Position numbers and translations under genes: made by a program. A model generated the notes under the pieces. It ran no database searches. It saw only the letters and a program-made list of their open reading frames with translations, and was not told the origin of the DNA. From Desertivirga xinjiangensis (GTDB taxonomy: Bacteria; Bacteroidota; Bacteroidia; Sphingobacteriales; Sphingobacteriaceae), in contig NZ_JAFMZP010000006.1 in assembly GCF_024436435.1 (NCBI RefSeq), positions 62,001 to 126,000 of the forward strand: a stretch of DNA of 64,000 nt. Direction: 5' to 3'. Shown piece after piece: positions 30,276 to 38,755 of the stretch (positions are counted from its first letter, which is position 1; every line of letters begins with the position of its first letter).

Positions 30276-31169
30276 TTATGCCCCCTGAAAAACCTTCTTC
30301 ATATACTTTACATTCGCGGTAAAGTTCTTCCTTACGTTAGTCGGATCCTTCTGATCGCGGGAGCGTTCAATAACCAGCCAGCCTTTCCAGCCCATATCAT
30401 CCAGGGTTCGCTTTACCTTGTACATATCTAAGCGGGTGTTATTTTCTAACCAGACACCGTCTTCATCGGTGCAATGAATCTGGCAAATACGTTTCTTTCC
30501 AAGGATCCTCAATTCCTGATACAGATCCCTGCCCTCTTTGAGCGGGTTTGAGAAATTGAAATAGATTTTAATAGCAGATGATCCTATTTCTTTTAACAAC
30601 GCAACCTCAGCTTTTGCATCCAGCGACGTTTCTATTCCTATAACTACGCCGGCTTTTTTAGCCATTTTACCTACTACTTTTAAACGCTCCACTATTGCAG
30701 GACGCAACTCCGGATTCTTCACCAAATCGCCCTGGATTCCTAATGGTAAAAACGCAGTCTTAACATTCATTGCCTTCATAGTATCTATGCAATCCTGCAC
30801 CATGCGTTGATAGGTTGGACGTTTTGCAAAAGATTGTGCATAGAAGCCCGTCATCGCTAATGAACAAATCTCCAGGCCTAGTTCTTTAGCTTTATCCAGG
30901 AATTGTTTTCTCTGCTCCGGATCGGCAAGCTTGCTGTCGAAAGTTTCCCTGTTGCCCAGGCCGCCCATGTCGAGTTCCAAACCATCGGCTCCCAGCTCTT
31001 TTGTGAGTTGGAAGGCGCTAAGTTTTTGCCGTTTCAATATCATTAAATCGATCACAGCAATTTTATAAGGCTGCTTTTTAGCAGCAAAAGCCCAGGCTTT
31101 ACTATCAGGCAGACAAAATCCTGCTGTTAGTAAAGCTGCATTGCGTAAAAACTCTCTTCTGTTTTGCAT
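30276..31169 (-). CDS. Tat-exported sugar phosphate isomerase/epimerase-like TIM-barrel protein
   Basis: This AP-endonuclease-2-type TIM barrel has 297 residues. The N-terminus NRREFLRNAALLTAGF is a twin-arginine signal, so it is predicted to be exported folded, probably with a bound metal. Barrel landmarks are LGADGLELDMGGLG near residue 55, KAGVVIGIETS near 172, QIHCTDEDGVW near 235 and GWLVIERSRD near 270, giving the Glu/Asp/His metal-site pattern of the xylose-isomerase-like family. It might epimerise or isomerise a free sugar in the periplasm. The real activity is unknown; such Tat-borne members are common in this phylum but rarely characterised. It is the final gene of the long 55101-30276 run. 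Confidence 0.78.
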   Translation of the reverse strand: MQNRREFLRNAALLTAGFCLPDSKAWAFAAKKQPYKIAVIDLMILKRQKLSAFQLTKELGADGLELDMGGLGNRETFDSKLADPEQRKQFLDKAKELGLEICSLAMTGFYAQSFAKRPTYQRMVQDCIDTMKAMNVKTAFLPLGIQGDLVKNPELRPAIVERLKVVGKMAKKAGVVIGIETSLDAKAEVALLKEIGSSAIKIYFNFSNPLKEGRDLYQELRILGKKRICQIHCTDEDGVWLENNTRLDMYKVKRTLDDMGWKGWLVIERSRDQKDPTNVRKNFTANVKYMKKVFQGA

Positions 31170-31192
31170 GTTGTACGCGTTAAAAATATCGC

Positions 31193-31250
31193 TTTAGCGA
31201 GTCGGAGACTCTTATTTATTTATGAATCCTGAGAGCGCTGGGCTAACTCT
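31193..31250. repeat. Dispersed repeat related to 18178-18267
   Basis: CGAGTCGGAGACTCTT followed by an AT stretch and ATGAATCCTGAGAGCGCTG matches, in reverse complement, the block at 18178-18240. A second hairpin is local: TCCTGAGAG / CTCTCAGGA. It sits between two co-directional genes and may shape or end transcription. Confidence 0.7.
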
Positions 31251-31264
31251 CAGGATCGCTTAAT

Positions 31265-32653
31265 TTATTTAATACTATCTTCAAAAATCCTTTCTAATTC
31301 CTCAAAGCTCTTAACTGCATTTGCCGGTAGCTTTTCGCCTTTCTCTCCGAACACATACATAGCTGGAAACTCCTCAATCGTTACTTTAGATTCATCAAAC
31401 TTGCCGGCGGCATCCCGTACAGCCTTAGCATTCATCTTAAAATGTTTGCCAAGAAATTCGTACAAAGCATAGCGTTTATTAACGCCATAGTCGTGTCCTT
31501 CAGCAGGAAGATGAGTATTTTCAACCAGATCAGATTTTCCATAGAACCCGTAGATCTTCTGAACAAAAGGGAACTCTACTTTCGGAACCTGCTGAGTCCA
31601 ATCTTTGCCATCGGATATAGCCAGTTGTGGCCTTGGAGCCGCCATTGCTGCTATTTCTGCATTGTTGGTACCTCCACCACAAAGATGTACACCCATACCG
31701 CTTTCACATGGGCAGCCCCCACTGTGGTATGAAGAAAGCATCACTACCGGAACACTAAGCGTGATCCTGTCGTCTAAAGCAGTAACCAGCATTGTCTGAC
31801 TTCCACCCCCAGAACCTCCTGAGATTGCAACCCGTTTTGGATCAGCATACTTAAAGGAAAGCATCCAATCGAGGATACGTTCGCTGTTTAAGAACTGTAT
31901 GGTTTGCGCAAGAGCCTGCCGATGGTCTTGCGGTTTAAATTGCAGCAATGATTCTCCCCAGGCAAACAGGTCGTAACTGAAAGCCATTGCTCCCATTTTT
32001 GCCTGCATCGCACAACGGTATTGAGCATCTGCGCGGTACCGACCGTTTCCAAAGTGCCCATCAGGATTTAAAATGACAGGGATCTTTCCTTTCGGCTTAA
32101 TGGGTTGATACAGAGATCCGCACACGTATACACCGGGCAGTACTTCCAAAGCAACGTTTTCTACTGTATACCCTTCAAAGGTCCTTTTGTTGGTGATAAT
32201 CGGCTTGCTCTTAGGCCTTGCAGGAAGCACCGTCAGGCGTAGTGCCTCGCGCATGCAGCTTTTTAATTCGGATTTCCTTTTTTCCCAGGAAGGAACGTCA
32301 TCATACAATGTTGAAAGGTACTCCAACTGCTCCCTCCCCTCCGCAGGAGTCTTCAAATGATATCGGAAATTATCAAGTTTATACTTACCTTCTCCTTCCT
32401 TTGTAAACGTAATATCCTGTGACGACAGCACATTGGACAATGTCTTTTCCAGATCCGGACGGAACCTCCATCCTGCATAACTTACAAAGCGATCTTTTAC
32501 TAGGTCTTCCGAATAACGGATCTTAACCTTGTACTGGTTCTCGATCTGTGAAATCACCTCCTTCAGAGGTTTCTTAAAGGCATCATCGGAAGTTTGAGCA
32601 AAAGAAGAGCTTATTAAAGCTAAAAAAAGAACACAAAAAAAGATTTTTTTCAT
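31265..32653 (-). CDS. STN domain fused to alpha/beta-hydrolase esterase
   Basis: This 462-residue protein has a signal peptide (MKKIFFCVLFLALISSSFAQ). Residues about 25-95 match the secretin/TonB N-terminal short domain (STN): FKKPLKEVISQIENQYKVKI, YAGWRFRPDLEKTLSNVLSS, and ITFTKEGEGKYKL. The rest (about 130-430) is an alpha/beta-hydrolase of the acetylxylan-esterase/dienelactone-hydrolase type, with the nucleophile Ser281 in ISGGSGGGSQT, an Asp in the GKSDLVE region and His in PAEGHDYG. It probably removes acetyl or other acyl groups from pectin in the periplasm. STN domains normally precede TonB-dependent receptors or secretins, so this fusion is unusual. The hydrolase call is firm; the substrate is not. 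Confidence 0.75.
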   Translation of the reverse strand: MKKIFFCVLFLALISSSFAQTSDDAFKKPLKEVISQIENQYKVKIRYSEDLVKDRFVSYAGWRFRPDLEKTLSNVLSSQDITFTKEGEGKYKLDNFRYHLKTPAEGREQLEYLSTLYDDVPSWEKRKSELKSCMREALRLTVLPARPKSKPIITNKRTFEGYTVENVALEVLPGVYVCGSLYQPIKPKGKIPVILNPDGHFGNGRYRADAQYRCAMQAKMGAMAFSYDLFAWGESLLQFKPQDHRQALAQTIQFLNSERILDWMLSFKYADPKRVAISGGSGGGSQTMLVTALDDRITLSVPVVMLSSYHSGGCPCESGMGVHLCGGGTNNAEIAAMAAPRPQLAISDGKDWTQQVPKVEFPFVQKIYGFYGKSDLVENTHLPAEGHDYGVNKRYALYEFLGKHFKMNAKAVRDAAGKFDESKVTIEEFPAMYVFGEKGEKLPANAVKSFEELERIFEDSIK

Positions 32654-32667
32654 AAGGTTACAACTGT

Positions 32668-34257
32668 CTAGCCTGGCTCATTAATTAAACTTTTCTCTTC
32701 TGCCTTCCGCTCTCTTCTTGCGTCCCTCCAGCCACTAAAAAGCAGATTTTTATCCAATACTGGTTTAGGGAAGAATAGACTGGCAACATAGCCTACAATA
32801 ATTACGACAAGGTGACTGTATACGCCCAGCATAAGTTTATTATGAGTAAAGTTATACTCGCCCATATCCAGCAGAAGGCTTTTATTTTCGCCCAATCCAA
32901 TCTTTGTGGAGGTTAAAAACGCATAAGAAGTAAATACAACGCAAACCGCTATCGCGATATTAATTCCCTGCCGGTTGGCTCTCGAGCTCAGCAATCCTAA
33001 CAGAAAAATCCCGACTATACCACCCGAGAAGATAGCATATAAAGTAAACACAATACCTAATACCCCTTCATCTCCGGCATTTATATAAATCGCACCGATG
33101 AGTATCGAGACTAGGCCGGCAACAACAACAAAGATCTTACTGACTTTTAAATATTCTTTGTCCGGACGATTAGGACGCATTTTTTTGTAATAATCTTCAA
33201 CACCTACTGCTGCCAATGAGTTTAAATCAGCACTAAGACTGCAAATTGCCGCGGAGATCATCGCAGAAAGTATAAAGCCGATCACTCCTGTCGGTAACTT
33301 TGTCATGATGAAATAAGGAAATACTGCATCCGAGCGTATCCCTTCAGGTAAAGGTTGTTGCTTATAATAAACAAATAATGCTGTTCCTATAAACATAAAC
33401 AGAGTCCATACCGGCACTGTCAAGAGGATACCCATCAATGAAGCTCTGATAGCCGCTTTATCGGTTTTCGCTGTCAGATACCGCTGAACTACAGTTTGGT
33501 CTGTCCCGTATTTTTGAATGGCATAAAAAGCGCCGTTTATCACCATAACAATAAAGGTAAGCCTGGTAAAATCCAGATCATAAGGACCAAAACCGGCTCT
33601 TCCATGTTGATCCGCAATCTTAAGTACTTCGGATGCTCCACCGTCAATAGAAAAAAGAATAACCGAAAGACAAAGTATACCCGAAGCAAATAACATAAAA
33701 CCCTGGAATACATCCAGCCATATTACCGCTTCGATACCGCCCATTAAATTGACTATAATAATAATGATCCCCACAACCACGATGATCGCAAAGGTATTAC
33801 CTCCCGTCATATTGGTAAGGGCTATTGATAACAGAAAGAATACAGTTCCCATGCCGGAAAACTGTCTGAGAACAAAGGCAATAGAGCTGTAATACCGGGC
33901 AAATAAGCCGAATCGCTTTTCAAAGTACTCATAGGTACTTAGTCCGATCACCTTACGGTATAAGGGAACAATAAACCAGATAGTAAACATTAAAACTATC
34001 GGTACCATTAAACCCTGAACCAGTAATATCCAGTTCGACGAATACCCCTCACCCGGGTAACCCAGGAAGGTAACACTGCTGATCAGCGTTGCAAGAAGCG
34101 ACATACCGATGGCCCATGCGGGCACCCTTCCGTTTGCAGCAAAATAGGTTTTGGTCGTGTTTTGATTACGTGAGAATCTAAAGCCGAAATACAGCGTAAT
34201 CAATAACACAGCTACTATGATAACATAGTCAATTATACTCAATATTGGGTTGTCCAT
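32668..34257 (-). CDS. Sodium:solute symporter (SSS family), second copy
   Basis: This 529-residue SSS carrier has about 13-14 hydrophobic segments. The N-terminal region IDYVIIVAVLLITLYFGFRF and PAWAIGMSLLATLISSVTFL cover the sodium-site helix. YGTDQTVVQRYLTAKTDKAA is typical for sugar and vitamin members of the family. It differs clearly from the other SSS gene (20597-22180). It lies 9 bases after the acid-sugar kinase gene and 14 bases before the STN-esterase gene, suggesting it supplies the acid-sugar module with its substrate, such as a uronate, aldonate or deoxy-sugar acid. The substrate is inferred only from context. Confidence 0.87.
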   Translation of the reverse strand: MDNPILSIIDYVIIVAVLLITLYFGFRFSRNQNTTKTYFAANGRVPAWAIGMSLLATLISSVTFLGYPGEGYSSNWILLVQGLMVPIVLMFTIWFIVPLYRKVIGLSTYEYFEKRFGLFARYYSSIAFVLRQFSGMGTVFFLLSIALTNMTGGNTFAIIVVVGIIIIIVNLMGGIEAVIWLDVFQGFMLFASGILCLSVILFSIDGGASEVLKIADQHGRAGFGPYDLDFTRLTFIVMVINGAFYAIQKYGTDQTVVQRYLTAKTDKAAIRASLMGILLTVPVWTLFMFIGTALFVYYKQQPLPEGIRSDAVFPYFIMTKLPTGVIGFILSAMISAAICSLSADLNSLAAVGVEDYYKKMRPNRPDKEYLKVSKIFVVVAGLVSILIGAIYINAGDEGVLGIVFTLYAIFSGGIVGIFLLGLLSSRANRQGINIAIAVCVVFTSYAFLTSTKIGLGENKSLLLDMGEYNFTHNKLMLGVYSHLVVIIVGYVASLFFPKPVLDKNLLFSGWRDARRERKAEEKSLINEPG

Positions 34258-34266
34258 TATCTGTGG

Positions 34267-35439
34267 TTAGTTTTGTTCTTCAGCTCCTGAGAGCGCCCAA
34301 ACTTGCGCCGGCCAGTTATAACTGCCAGGCTTTAATGTTACATATAAATTTTCAAATCCACTTACTTTGGTTCGAATAACTCCGGTACTGTATTCATAAA
34401 CCGGACGTAAAACAGTAATTGAAAGCTGGTTCAGCACACTGGATGCAGTTGAACCACCTTCAATTATCAATTCATTGATGCTCACGCTTTTAAAAACCTG
34501 TTTCACCACATCACTCATTATCTTCCTTAGCTGGACTGCATTGGCAGATCCCTTCAGCCCTGGCTGTATAGCAATGACAGCAGTACCATGTTCAGCAATC
34601 AAATTTGAAATTTCTGTAGTCCAAATTTCTAGTTCATCTTCTCTTTCGGGATAGGACATCAAACTTGCAGGCATATAGCTTACGGGGCCACCCGACTGAA
34701 ACACTCGTTTAACATTTTCATTACTGCTGGCAAAGGCACTTCCGCACACAAACAATTTGTTACTTCCTGGTTGATCGTGGTTTTGCAAAGACTCATTCCT
34801 GAAAAAACCCGAACGACGCAGTAGCGCCTTAAAAAAACCTGAGGCACCAGCTAGCAGAGTTTCTTCGTGGGGAACTTTTGCCCAATCATCCAAATCTGAA
34901 GCCAGCGCTGCCTCTCCTATTACAATGCCCTTTTCCGGCAGAGATTGTGTATGTTTTTTTACAGAGACCGTTCCCTTGGCGCCCACTAGCCTTAGTACAT
35001 CGGAAGATCTTGCCGGGAATTCTGGGTCCTGCGAAAAGCCACTTTCAGCAATCGGTTTTCCCTGAATATAATATATCCCCTCTTCTATGGTTCTGCCTAA
35101 GTCGGGATTAGCAGGAACAAGTAGGGCCCTTTCATATCCCAGAACTCGTAGTTGCGCCATGATCTCATCAGCCACATATCCCCTCAGAACTGAATCTACC
35201 TTTTTGAAGATAAATTCAGGCCTCAGCCCAATGATTTGCCTGGTTATTTGCATCATATCTGCTAGTGCATCATCGAGGGGTTTAGACCTTGTATCCGCAG
35301 CTACCACTAACAGGTCAACACCCACAGGTAGCGAAATACCAGCTATTTCAGTGGTTATCTCCACGCTCAGTCCGTAGCTCAAAGCTATTCCACCGAGTTC
35401 CGCGGCGCCTGTTAAGTCATCAGCAATAACGGCAATCAT
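34267..35439 (-). CDS. DUF1537 four-carbon acid sugar kinase
   Basis: This cytoplasmic kinase of the DUF1537 family has 390 residues. The N-terminal substrate-binding domain starts IAVIADDLTGAAELGGIA, which contains the hallmark DDLTGA. The C-terminal nucleotide-binding domain shows VCGSAFASSNENVKRV near 235 and IIEGGSTASSVLNQL near 325. Known members phosphorylate C4 acid sugars such as D-threonate, L-threonate and D-erythronate, feeding PdxA2 dehydrogenases that yield dihydroxyacetone phosphate. A PdxA-like gene lies 198 bases upstream, so the pair is intact. Its place in a pectin locus suggests that it handles an acid sugar derived from a rare pectic sugar; a longer-chain substrate is possible. 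Confidence 0.85.
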   Translation of the reverse strand: MIAVIADDLTGAAELGGIALSYGLSVEITTEIAGISLPVGVDLLVVAADTRSKPLDDALADMMQITRQIIGLRPEFIFKKVDSVLRGYVADEIMAQLRVLGYERALLVPANPDLGRTIEEGIYYIQGKPIAESGFSQDPEFPARSSDVLRLVGAKGTVSVKKHTQSLPEKGIVIGEAALASDLDDWAKVPHEETLLAGASGFFKALLRRSGFFRNESLQNHDQPGSNKLFVCGSAFASSNENVKRVFQSGGPVSYMPASLMSYPEREDELEIWTTEISNLIAEHGTAVIAIQPGLKGSANAVQLRKIMSDVVKQVFKSVSINELIIEGGSTASSVLNQLSITVLRPVYEYSTGVIRTKVSGFENLYVTLKPGSYNWPAQVWALSGAEEQN

Positions 35440-35507
35440 TGGGTTTTATTTCTTATTATTCTTTATTCTTCTTCAGGTACACGCGCGTCAGCAACAGGCT
35501 TAATCGA

Positions 35508-35637
35508 GTCAGAGACCCTCATCTATTAGTTAATCTGTGACTCCGCTTCGCTAAGTCTACAGACAGACCTTGAGGGGCAATTGATGATTAGCGCAAGCGT
35601 GCCGTGTGCTAGCAAAACAAAATTGCAGGACGCCCCT
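35508..35637. repeat. Intergenic palindromic block with degenerate copy of the 18213 repeat
   Basis: CGAGTCAGAGACCCT (35508-35522) is a diverged copy of CGAGTCGGAGACTCT at 18253 and 31199. Downstream, GAGGGGCAATT (35572-35582) and AATTGCAGGACGCCCC (35620-35636) can pair into a long stem with a bulge, located directly after the PdxA-like stop. It may act as a partial terminator or processing site between the pdxA-like and DUF1537 genes. Confidence 0.5.
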
Positions 35638-36669
35638 TTATTTCTTATTTTTTGAAAGCTGCACAGCCGATTCAATCGCCAATACCATGGCATCAGGACT
35701 GGCAACACCTTTACCTGCAATTTCGAAAGCCGTTCCGTGATCAACCGAAGTACGGATTATCGGCAAGCCCATAGTGATATTAACTCCTTTTACGCTATCC
35801 ATTTGTTGTTTGTCGGCATTCCATTTAAAACCCGTGAGCTTAAACGGAATATGTCCCTGATCATGGTACATCGCTACGACACCTCCAAAATACCCGGTAG
35901 CTGCTTTTGAAAACATAGTATCAGCCGGAACTGGTCCTTCCACATCGAAACCTCTCCGCTTAGCCTCCTCAACCGCTGGCAGGATCTCCTGGTCATCCTC
36001 TGTACCAAACAAACCAGAGTCTCCCGCATGAGGATTTAATCCGGCAATTCCGATTTTAAGATTGGTTTCACCCAGGCTTATCAATCCATTGTGTAAAAGT
36101 TCGGTAACTTCCAGGATACGATCCTTTTTTACCAGATCGCAAGCCTGGCGAAGCGATACATGTGTAGATACATGGATCACCTTCATGTTATTTTCAACCA
36201 GTAACATGGCGTATTTTTTTGTTCCGGTATACTGCGCGTAAATTTCAGTATGTCCGGCAAAGTGATGCCCGGCCTCGTTGATCGACTTTTTATTGATCGG
36301 GCCTGTAACCGTAGCATCAACTTCCCCCGCCAAAGCTAAGTCAATTACCTTTTTAACTGCTTCAAAAGAAGCTGCGCCTGCCATTGCTGAGATCTCACCA
36401 AACCTCAGATCTGAAAGCTCGACGTTTTTCAGATCCAGCACATCCACAGTTCCCTGAACAAATCTAGCATCCGCTACTTGTTGAACCGGATTTATCGTCG
36501 CCTGCAAACTAAGTTTGCTAATGATATCATTGAAAACACCTGCGTCTCCAACCAATATTGGACGGCAAATGTCATATATTTTATCTAGTAAAAGTGCTTT
36601 AATGGCAATCTCAGGTCCAATACTGGCCGGATCACCCATAGTAATTCCTATAATAGGTTTATCAAACAT
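35638..36669 (-). CDS. PdxA-family dehydrogenase (4-phospho-acid-sugar dehydrogenase, PdxA2-like)
   Basis: This PdxA-fold NAD-dependent oxidative decarboxylase of 343 residues is cytoplasmic. All family motifs are visible: ITMGDPASIGPE, FAGHTEIYAQ, STHVSLRQ, GLNPHAGDSGLFG and MYHDQGHIPFK; the His residues bind the divalent metal. Housekeeping PdxA makes vitamin B6 precursor, but association with a DUF1537 kinase marks the PdxA2 type, which oxidises 4-phospho-threonate or -erythronate to dihydroxyacetone phosphate and CO2. It overlaps the upstream DHDPS-like gene by 8 bases and belongs to a cytoplasmic carbon-catabolic module inside the operon. Assignment to PdxA2 and not PdxA rests on context. 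Confidence 0.83.
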   Translation of the reverse strand: MFDKPIIGITMGDPASIGPEIAIKALLLDKIYDICRPILVGDAGVFNDIISKLSLQATINPVQQVADARFVQGTVDVLDLKNVELSDLRFGEISAMAGAASFEAVKKVIDLALAGEVDATVTGPINKKSINEAGHHFAGHTEIYAQYTGTKKYAMLLVENNMKVIHVSTHVSLRQACDLVKKDRILEVTELLHNGLISLGETNLKIGIAGLNPHAGDSGLFGTEDDQEILPAVEEAKRRGFDVEGPVPADTMFSKAATGYFGGVVAMYHDQGHIPFKLTGFKWNADKQQMDSVKGVNITMGLPIIRTSVDHGTAFEIAGKGVASPDAMVLAIESAVQLSKNKK

Positions 36670-37603
36670 GTGTTAAAGAGATATTTATTTGAATATTTTC
36701 TTTTCTGATCAATTCGTGCAGTGCGTCTAAAAGCAGCAATTGTTCCTCGGCACTTACTTCCTGTAAGGGAGGCATCATGCACGGTTTACACAAGCCATAG
36801 TCGCTCATCAGAACCTTAAGCGCCCCTAACGATTCACCTAATGTTCTGTCTGACTGATACAAGCTTCCCAGCAAGTCAGATTGCGTCTGATAGTAGTAGG
36901 CTTTTTCATGATCGCCATCCAGCACAGCCTGAGTCATTTCATAATATAATCCAGGATGCAGGTTGCCCGTGCTTGGTATTAAGCCATCACCACCATTGAT
37001 CAACGCATATGCGGATTTTGCCGCCCATCCCAGAAAGTGACTAAAGTCCGGCCTGTCTGCCCATAAACGCAAGGATTCATCCAGCCTGTTTTCACAACGT
37101 TCTGAATCTTTGGTACCTACTATGTTCTCATGATAACTCAATTCCTCTATAACGCTTAAAGGTATAGACATGTGTGTCGTAGCAGGAATGTTATAAATGA
37201 TCAATGGCCCATTCAGCTGATTGGCGAGATCTTCGAAATACCTTTTTATCTGATCGTTTGACAGGCGGTAATAAGTCGGCAAAGTCGTGGCAACAGCATC
37301 TATTCCTTCGTCGAAGCAGCGCTTTGCAAAATCTACCGACTCTTTAAAGATGTTCGAGGAAATACCTGCATATAAAACAGTACCGGGCTTTTTATTGGCA
37401 ACGGCTGCTTTTAGGTAATCTTTTTTAATTGAGTTGGACAAAGATGCCGACTCCCCCGTGGTTCCAAGGATAAAAGGTAGAGCATCATTTTTATACAGGT
37501 GTGAAAATATCTTCTCTACTGCCCCGTGGTCAAGTTTATAATCCGCTGTAACAGGAGTTACTACCGGCACTATGGTTCCCTGATATTTTTTTTGTTTGTT
37601 CAT
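36662..37603 (-). CDS. Dihydrodipicolinate synthase-family aldolase (2-keto acid aldolase type)
   Basis: This class I aldolase of 313 residues starts at the ATG at 37603 (MNKQKKYQGTIVPVVTPVT); the longer frame would need a TTG at 37630 inside the preceding gene. The Schiff-base Lys lies in VGTKDSERCEN and the catalytic Tyr in IIYNIPATTHM; LGTTGESASLS is the carboxylate-binding GTTGE loop. Biosynthetic DapA is usually elsewhere, and placement within this locus points to catabolic cleavage of a 2-keto-3-deoxy sugar acid to pyruvate and an aldehyde. Candidate substrates are 2-keto-3-deoxy-rhamnonate, -gluconate, or ulosonic acids of RG-II. The neighbouring iron-dependent alcohol dehydrogenase could reduce the aldehyde. 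Confidence 0.82.
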   Translation of the reverse strand: MNKQKKYQGTIVPVVTPVTADYKLDHGAVEKIFSHLYKNDALPFILGTTGESASLSNSIKKDYLKAAVANKKPGTVLYAGISSNIFKESVDFAKRCFDEGIDAVATTLPTYYRLSNDQIKRYFEDLANQLNGPLIIYNIPATTHMSIPLSVIEELSYHENIVGTKDSERCENRLDESLRLWADRPDFSHFLGWAAKSAYALINGGDGLIPSTGNLHPGLYYEMTQAVLDGDHEKAYYYQTQSDLLGSLYQSDRTLGESLGALKVLMSDYGLCKPCMMPPLQEVSAEEQLLLLDALHELIRKENIQINISLTHV

Positions 37604-37604
37604 T

Positions 37605-38753
37605 TTAGTAGGCTGCTGTATAAATTGCAATAGCGTCTTCCAATGTGATAAGGCGCGGATTATTTTTTAGTAAACGTGTTATTTTCATTGCATCTTCTGC
37701 CATAGATGGGATAGCGCTTTCGGGAATGTCCAATTCTGAAAGTCTCGCCGGAATGCCGCATTCCTTTATCAGTTCTCTTATTTTCTCTACTCCTTTAAAA
37801 GCCGTTGCAGTAGGATCTGCCTCCGGAGAACAACCCAAGGCAAGCGCTACATCCGCATAACGCCGTGGAGCCGCAGCAATATTGAACTCCATTACATAAG
37901 GCAGTAAAAGAGCATTCGACAAGCCATGAGCCAGATGAAACATGCTTCCCAGGGGATATGACAAGGCATGCACGCCTGCTGTATTTACGGGTCCCAGACA
38001 AAAACCTCCAAGCAAGCTTCCCATCGCCACCTGGGTACGGGCCTCTTCATCAGCACCATTTTTCACGGCGGTAACAATGTTCGCAGCAATTAAGCGCATT
38101 CCTTCAAAAGCATACATATCAATAAAGGGCTGAGCAAATTTATTGGTATAGGCTTCCAGGCAATGCGTCAATGCATCCAGGCCCGTTGCTGCCGTGATAG
38201 CCGGAGGAACGCTCATTGTCAAAAGAGGATCCACATATACAGAGTCGGGCACAAGAAAGGGACTTATGATGCCCTTTTTCTGGTTGTCTTTATTATCTAC
38301 AAGGATTGCATTTGGCGATGCTTCACTTCCGGTTCCGGAGGTAGCAGGCACACAGATCAGTTTCTTCTTCCTTCCCTTTAGCAAACCAATACCTACAATA
38401 TCTTCCAGGCTTTGCTCGCTTTCCAATTGTGCGGCTACCAGCTTGGCTATATCAAGGACGCTTCCCCCGCCAATTCCAAGAACGATGTCTGAATTAAAAG
38501 GCGAAACCTTTGTCATCAGCGCTTTGAAATCGTCAAAAGAAGGCTCCTGCGTAATACTCGTGTCAACCAAGACCTCCAGGCCCTCGCTCTGCAGCTTTTC
38601 AATTAAAGACTGCAGCGATGTTAATAAGGGTTCTATAGTTACGATCAGAACTTTTGCCGGCGACGATGCAACAAGCTCCTCCGTTAAAGATGCTAATGAT
38701 CCTTTCCCAAATATTAATTTTCCCGGAAAGTGAATTTTTAATTCCTGGCTCAT
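37605..38753 (-). CDS. Iron-containing alcohol dehydrogenase
   Basis: This group III (iron-dependent) alcohol dehydrogenase has 382 residues and is cytoplasmic. The nucleotide-binding region has GIGGGSVLDIAKL near 95 and CVPATSGTGSEASPNAI near 135. Metal ligands lie in DALTHCLEAYTNKF near 192 and HALSYPLGSMFHLAHGLSNA near 262. Relatives include lactaldehyde reductase (FucO) and butanol dehydrogenases. Because an aldolase gene follows by one base, a likely job is reduction of the short aldehyde, for example lactaldehyde from a 6-deoxy-sugar, to a diol, or oxidation of a sugar alcohol. The specificity is inferred. Confidence 0.85.
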   Translation of the reverse strand: MSQELKIHFPGKLIFGKGSLASLTEELVASSPAKVLIVTIEPLLTSLQSLIEKLQSEGLEVLVDTSITQEPSFDDFKALMTKVSPFNSDIVLGIGGGSVLDIAKLVAAQLESEQSLEDIVGIGLLKGRKKKLICVPATSGTGSEASPNAILVDNKDNQKKGIISPFLVPDSVYVDPLLTMSVPPAITAATGLDALTHCLEAYTNKFAQPFIDMYAFEGMRLIAANIVTAVKNGADEEARTQVAMGSLLGGFCLGPVNTAGVHALSYPLGSMFHLAHGLSNALLLPYVMEFNIAAAPRRYADVALALGCSPEADPTATAFKGVEKIRELIKECGIPARLSELDIPESAIPSMAEDAMKITRLLKNNPRLITLEDAIAIYTAAY

Positions 38754-38755
38754 AT

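Noticed and set aside
34280-34300. CCTGAGAGCGC word resembling the dispersed repeat
   Set aside because: It lies within the C-terminal codons of the DUF1537 gene and lacks the rest of the repeat; a chance match is likely.
35638-36669. Housekeeping vitamin B6 gene pdxA
   Set aside because: Its motifs alone would allow this, but its overlap with a catabolic aldolase gene and the nearby DUF1537 kinase fit the PdxA2 role better.
37604-37630. Longer N-terminus of the DHDPS-like protein
   Set aside because: It needs a TTG start within the preceding gene; the ATG at 37603 fits the family length and the tight gene spacing.
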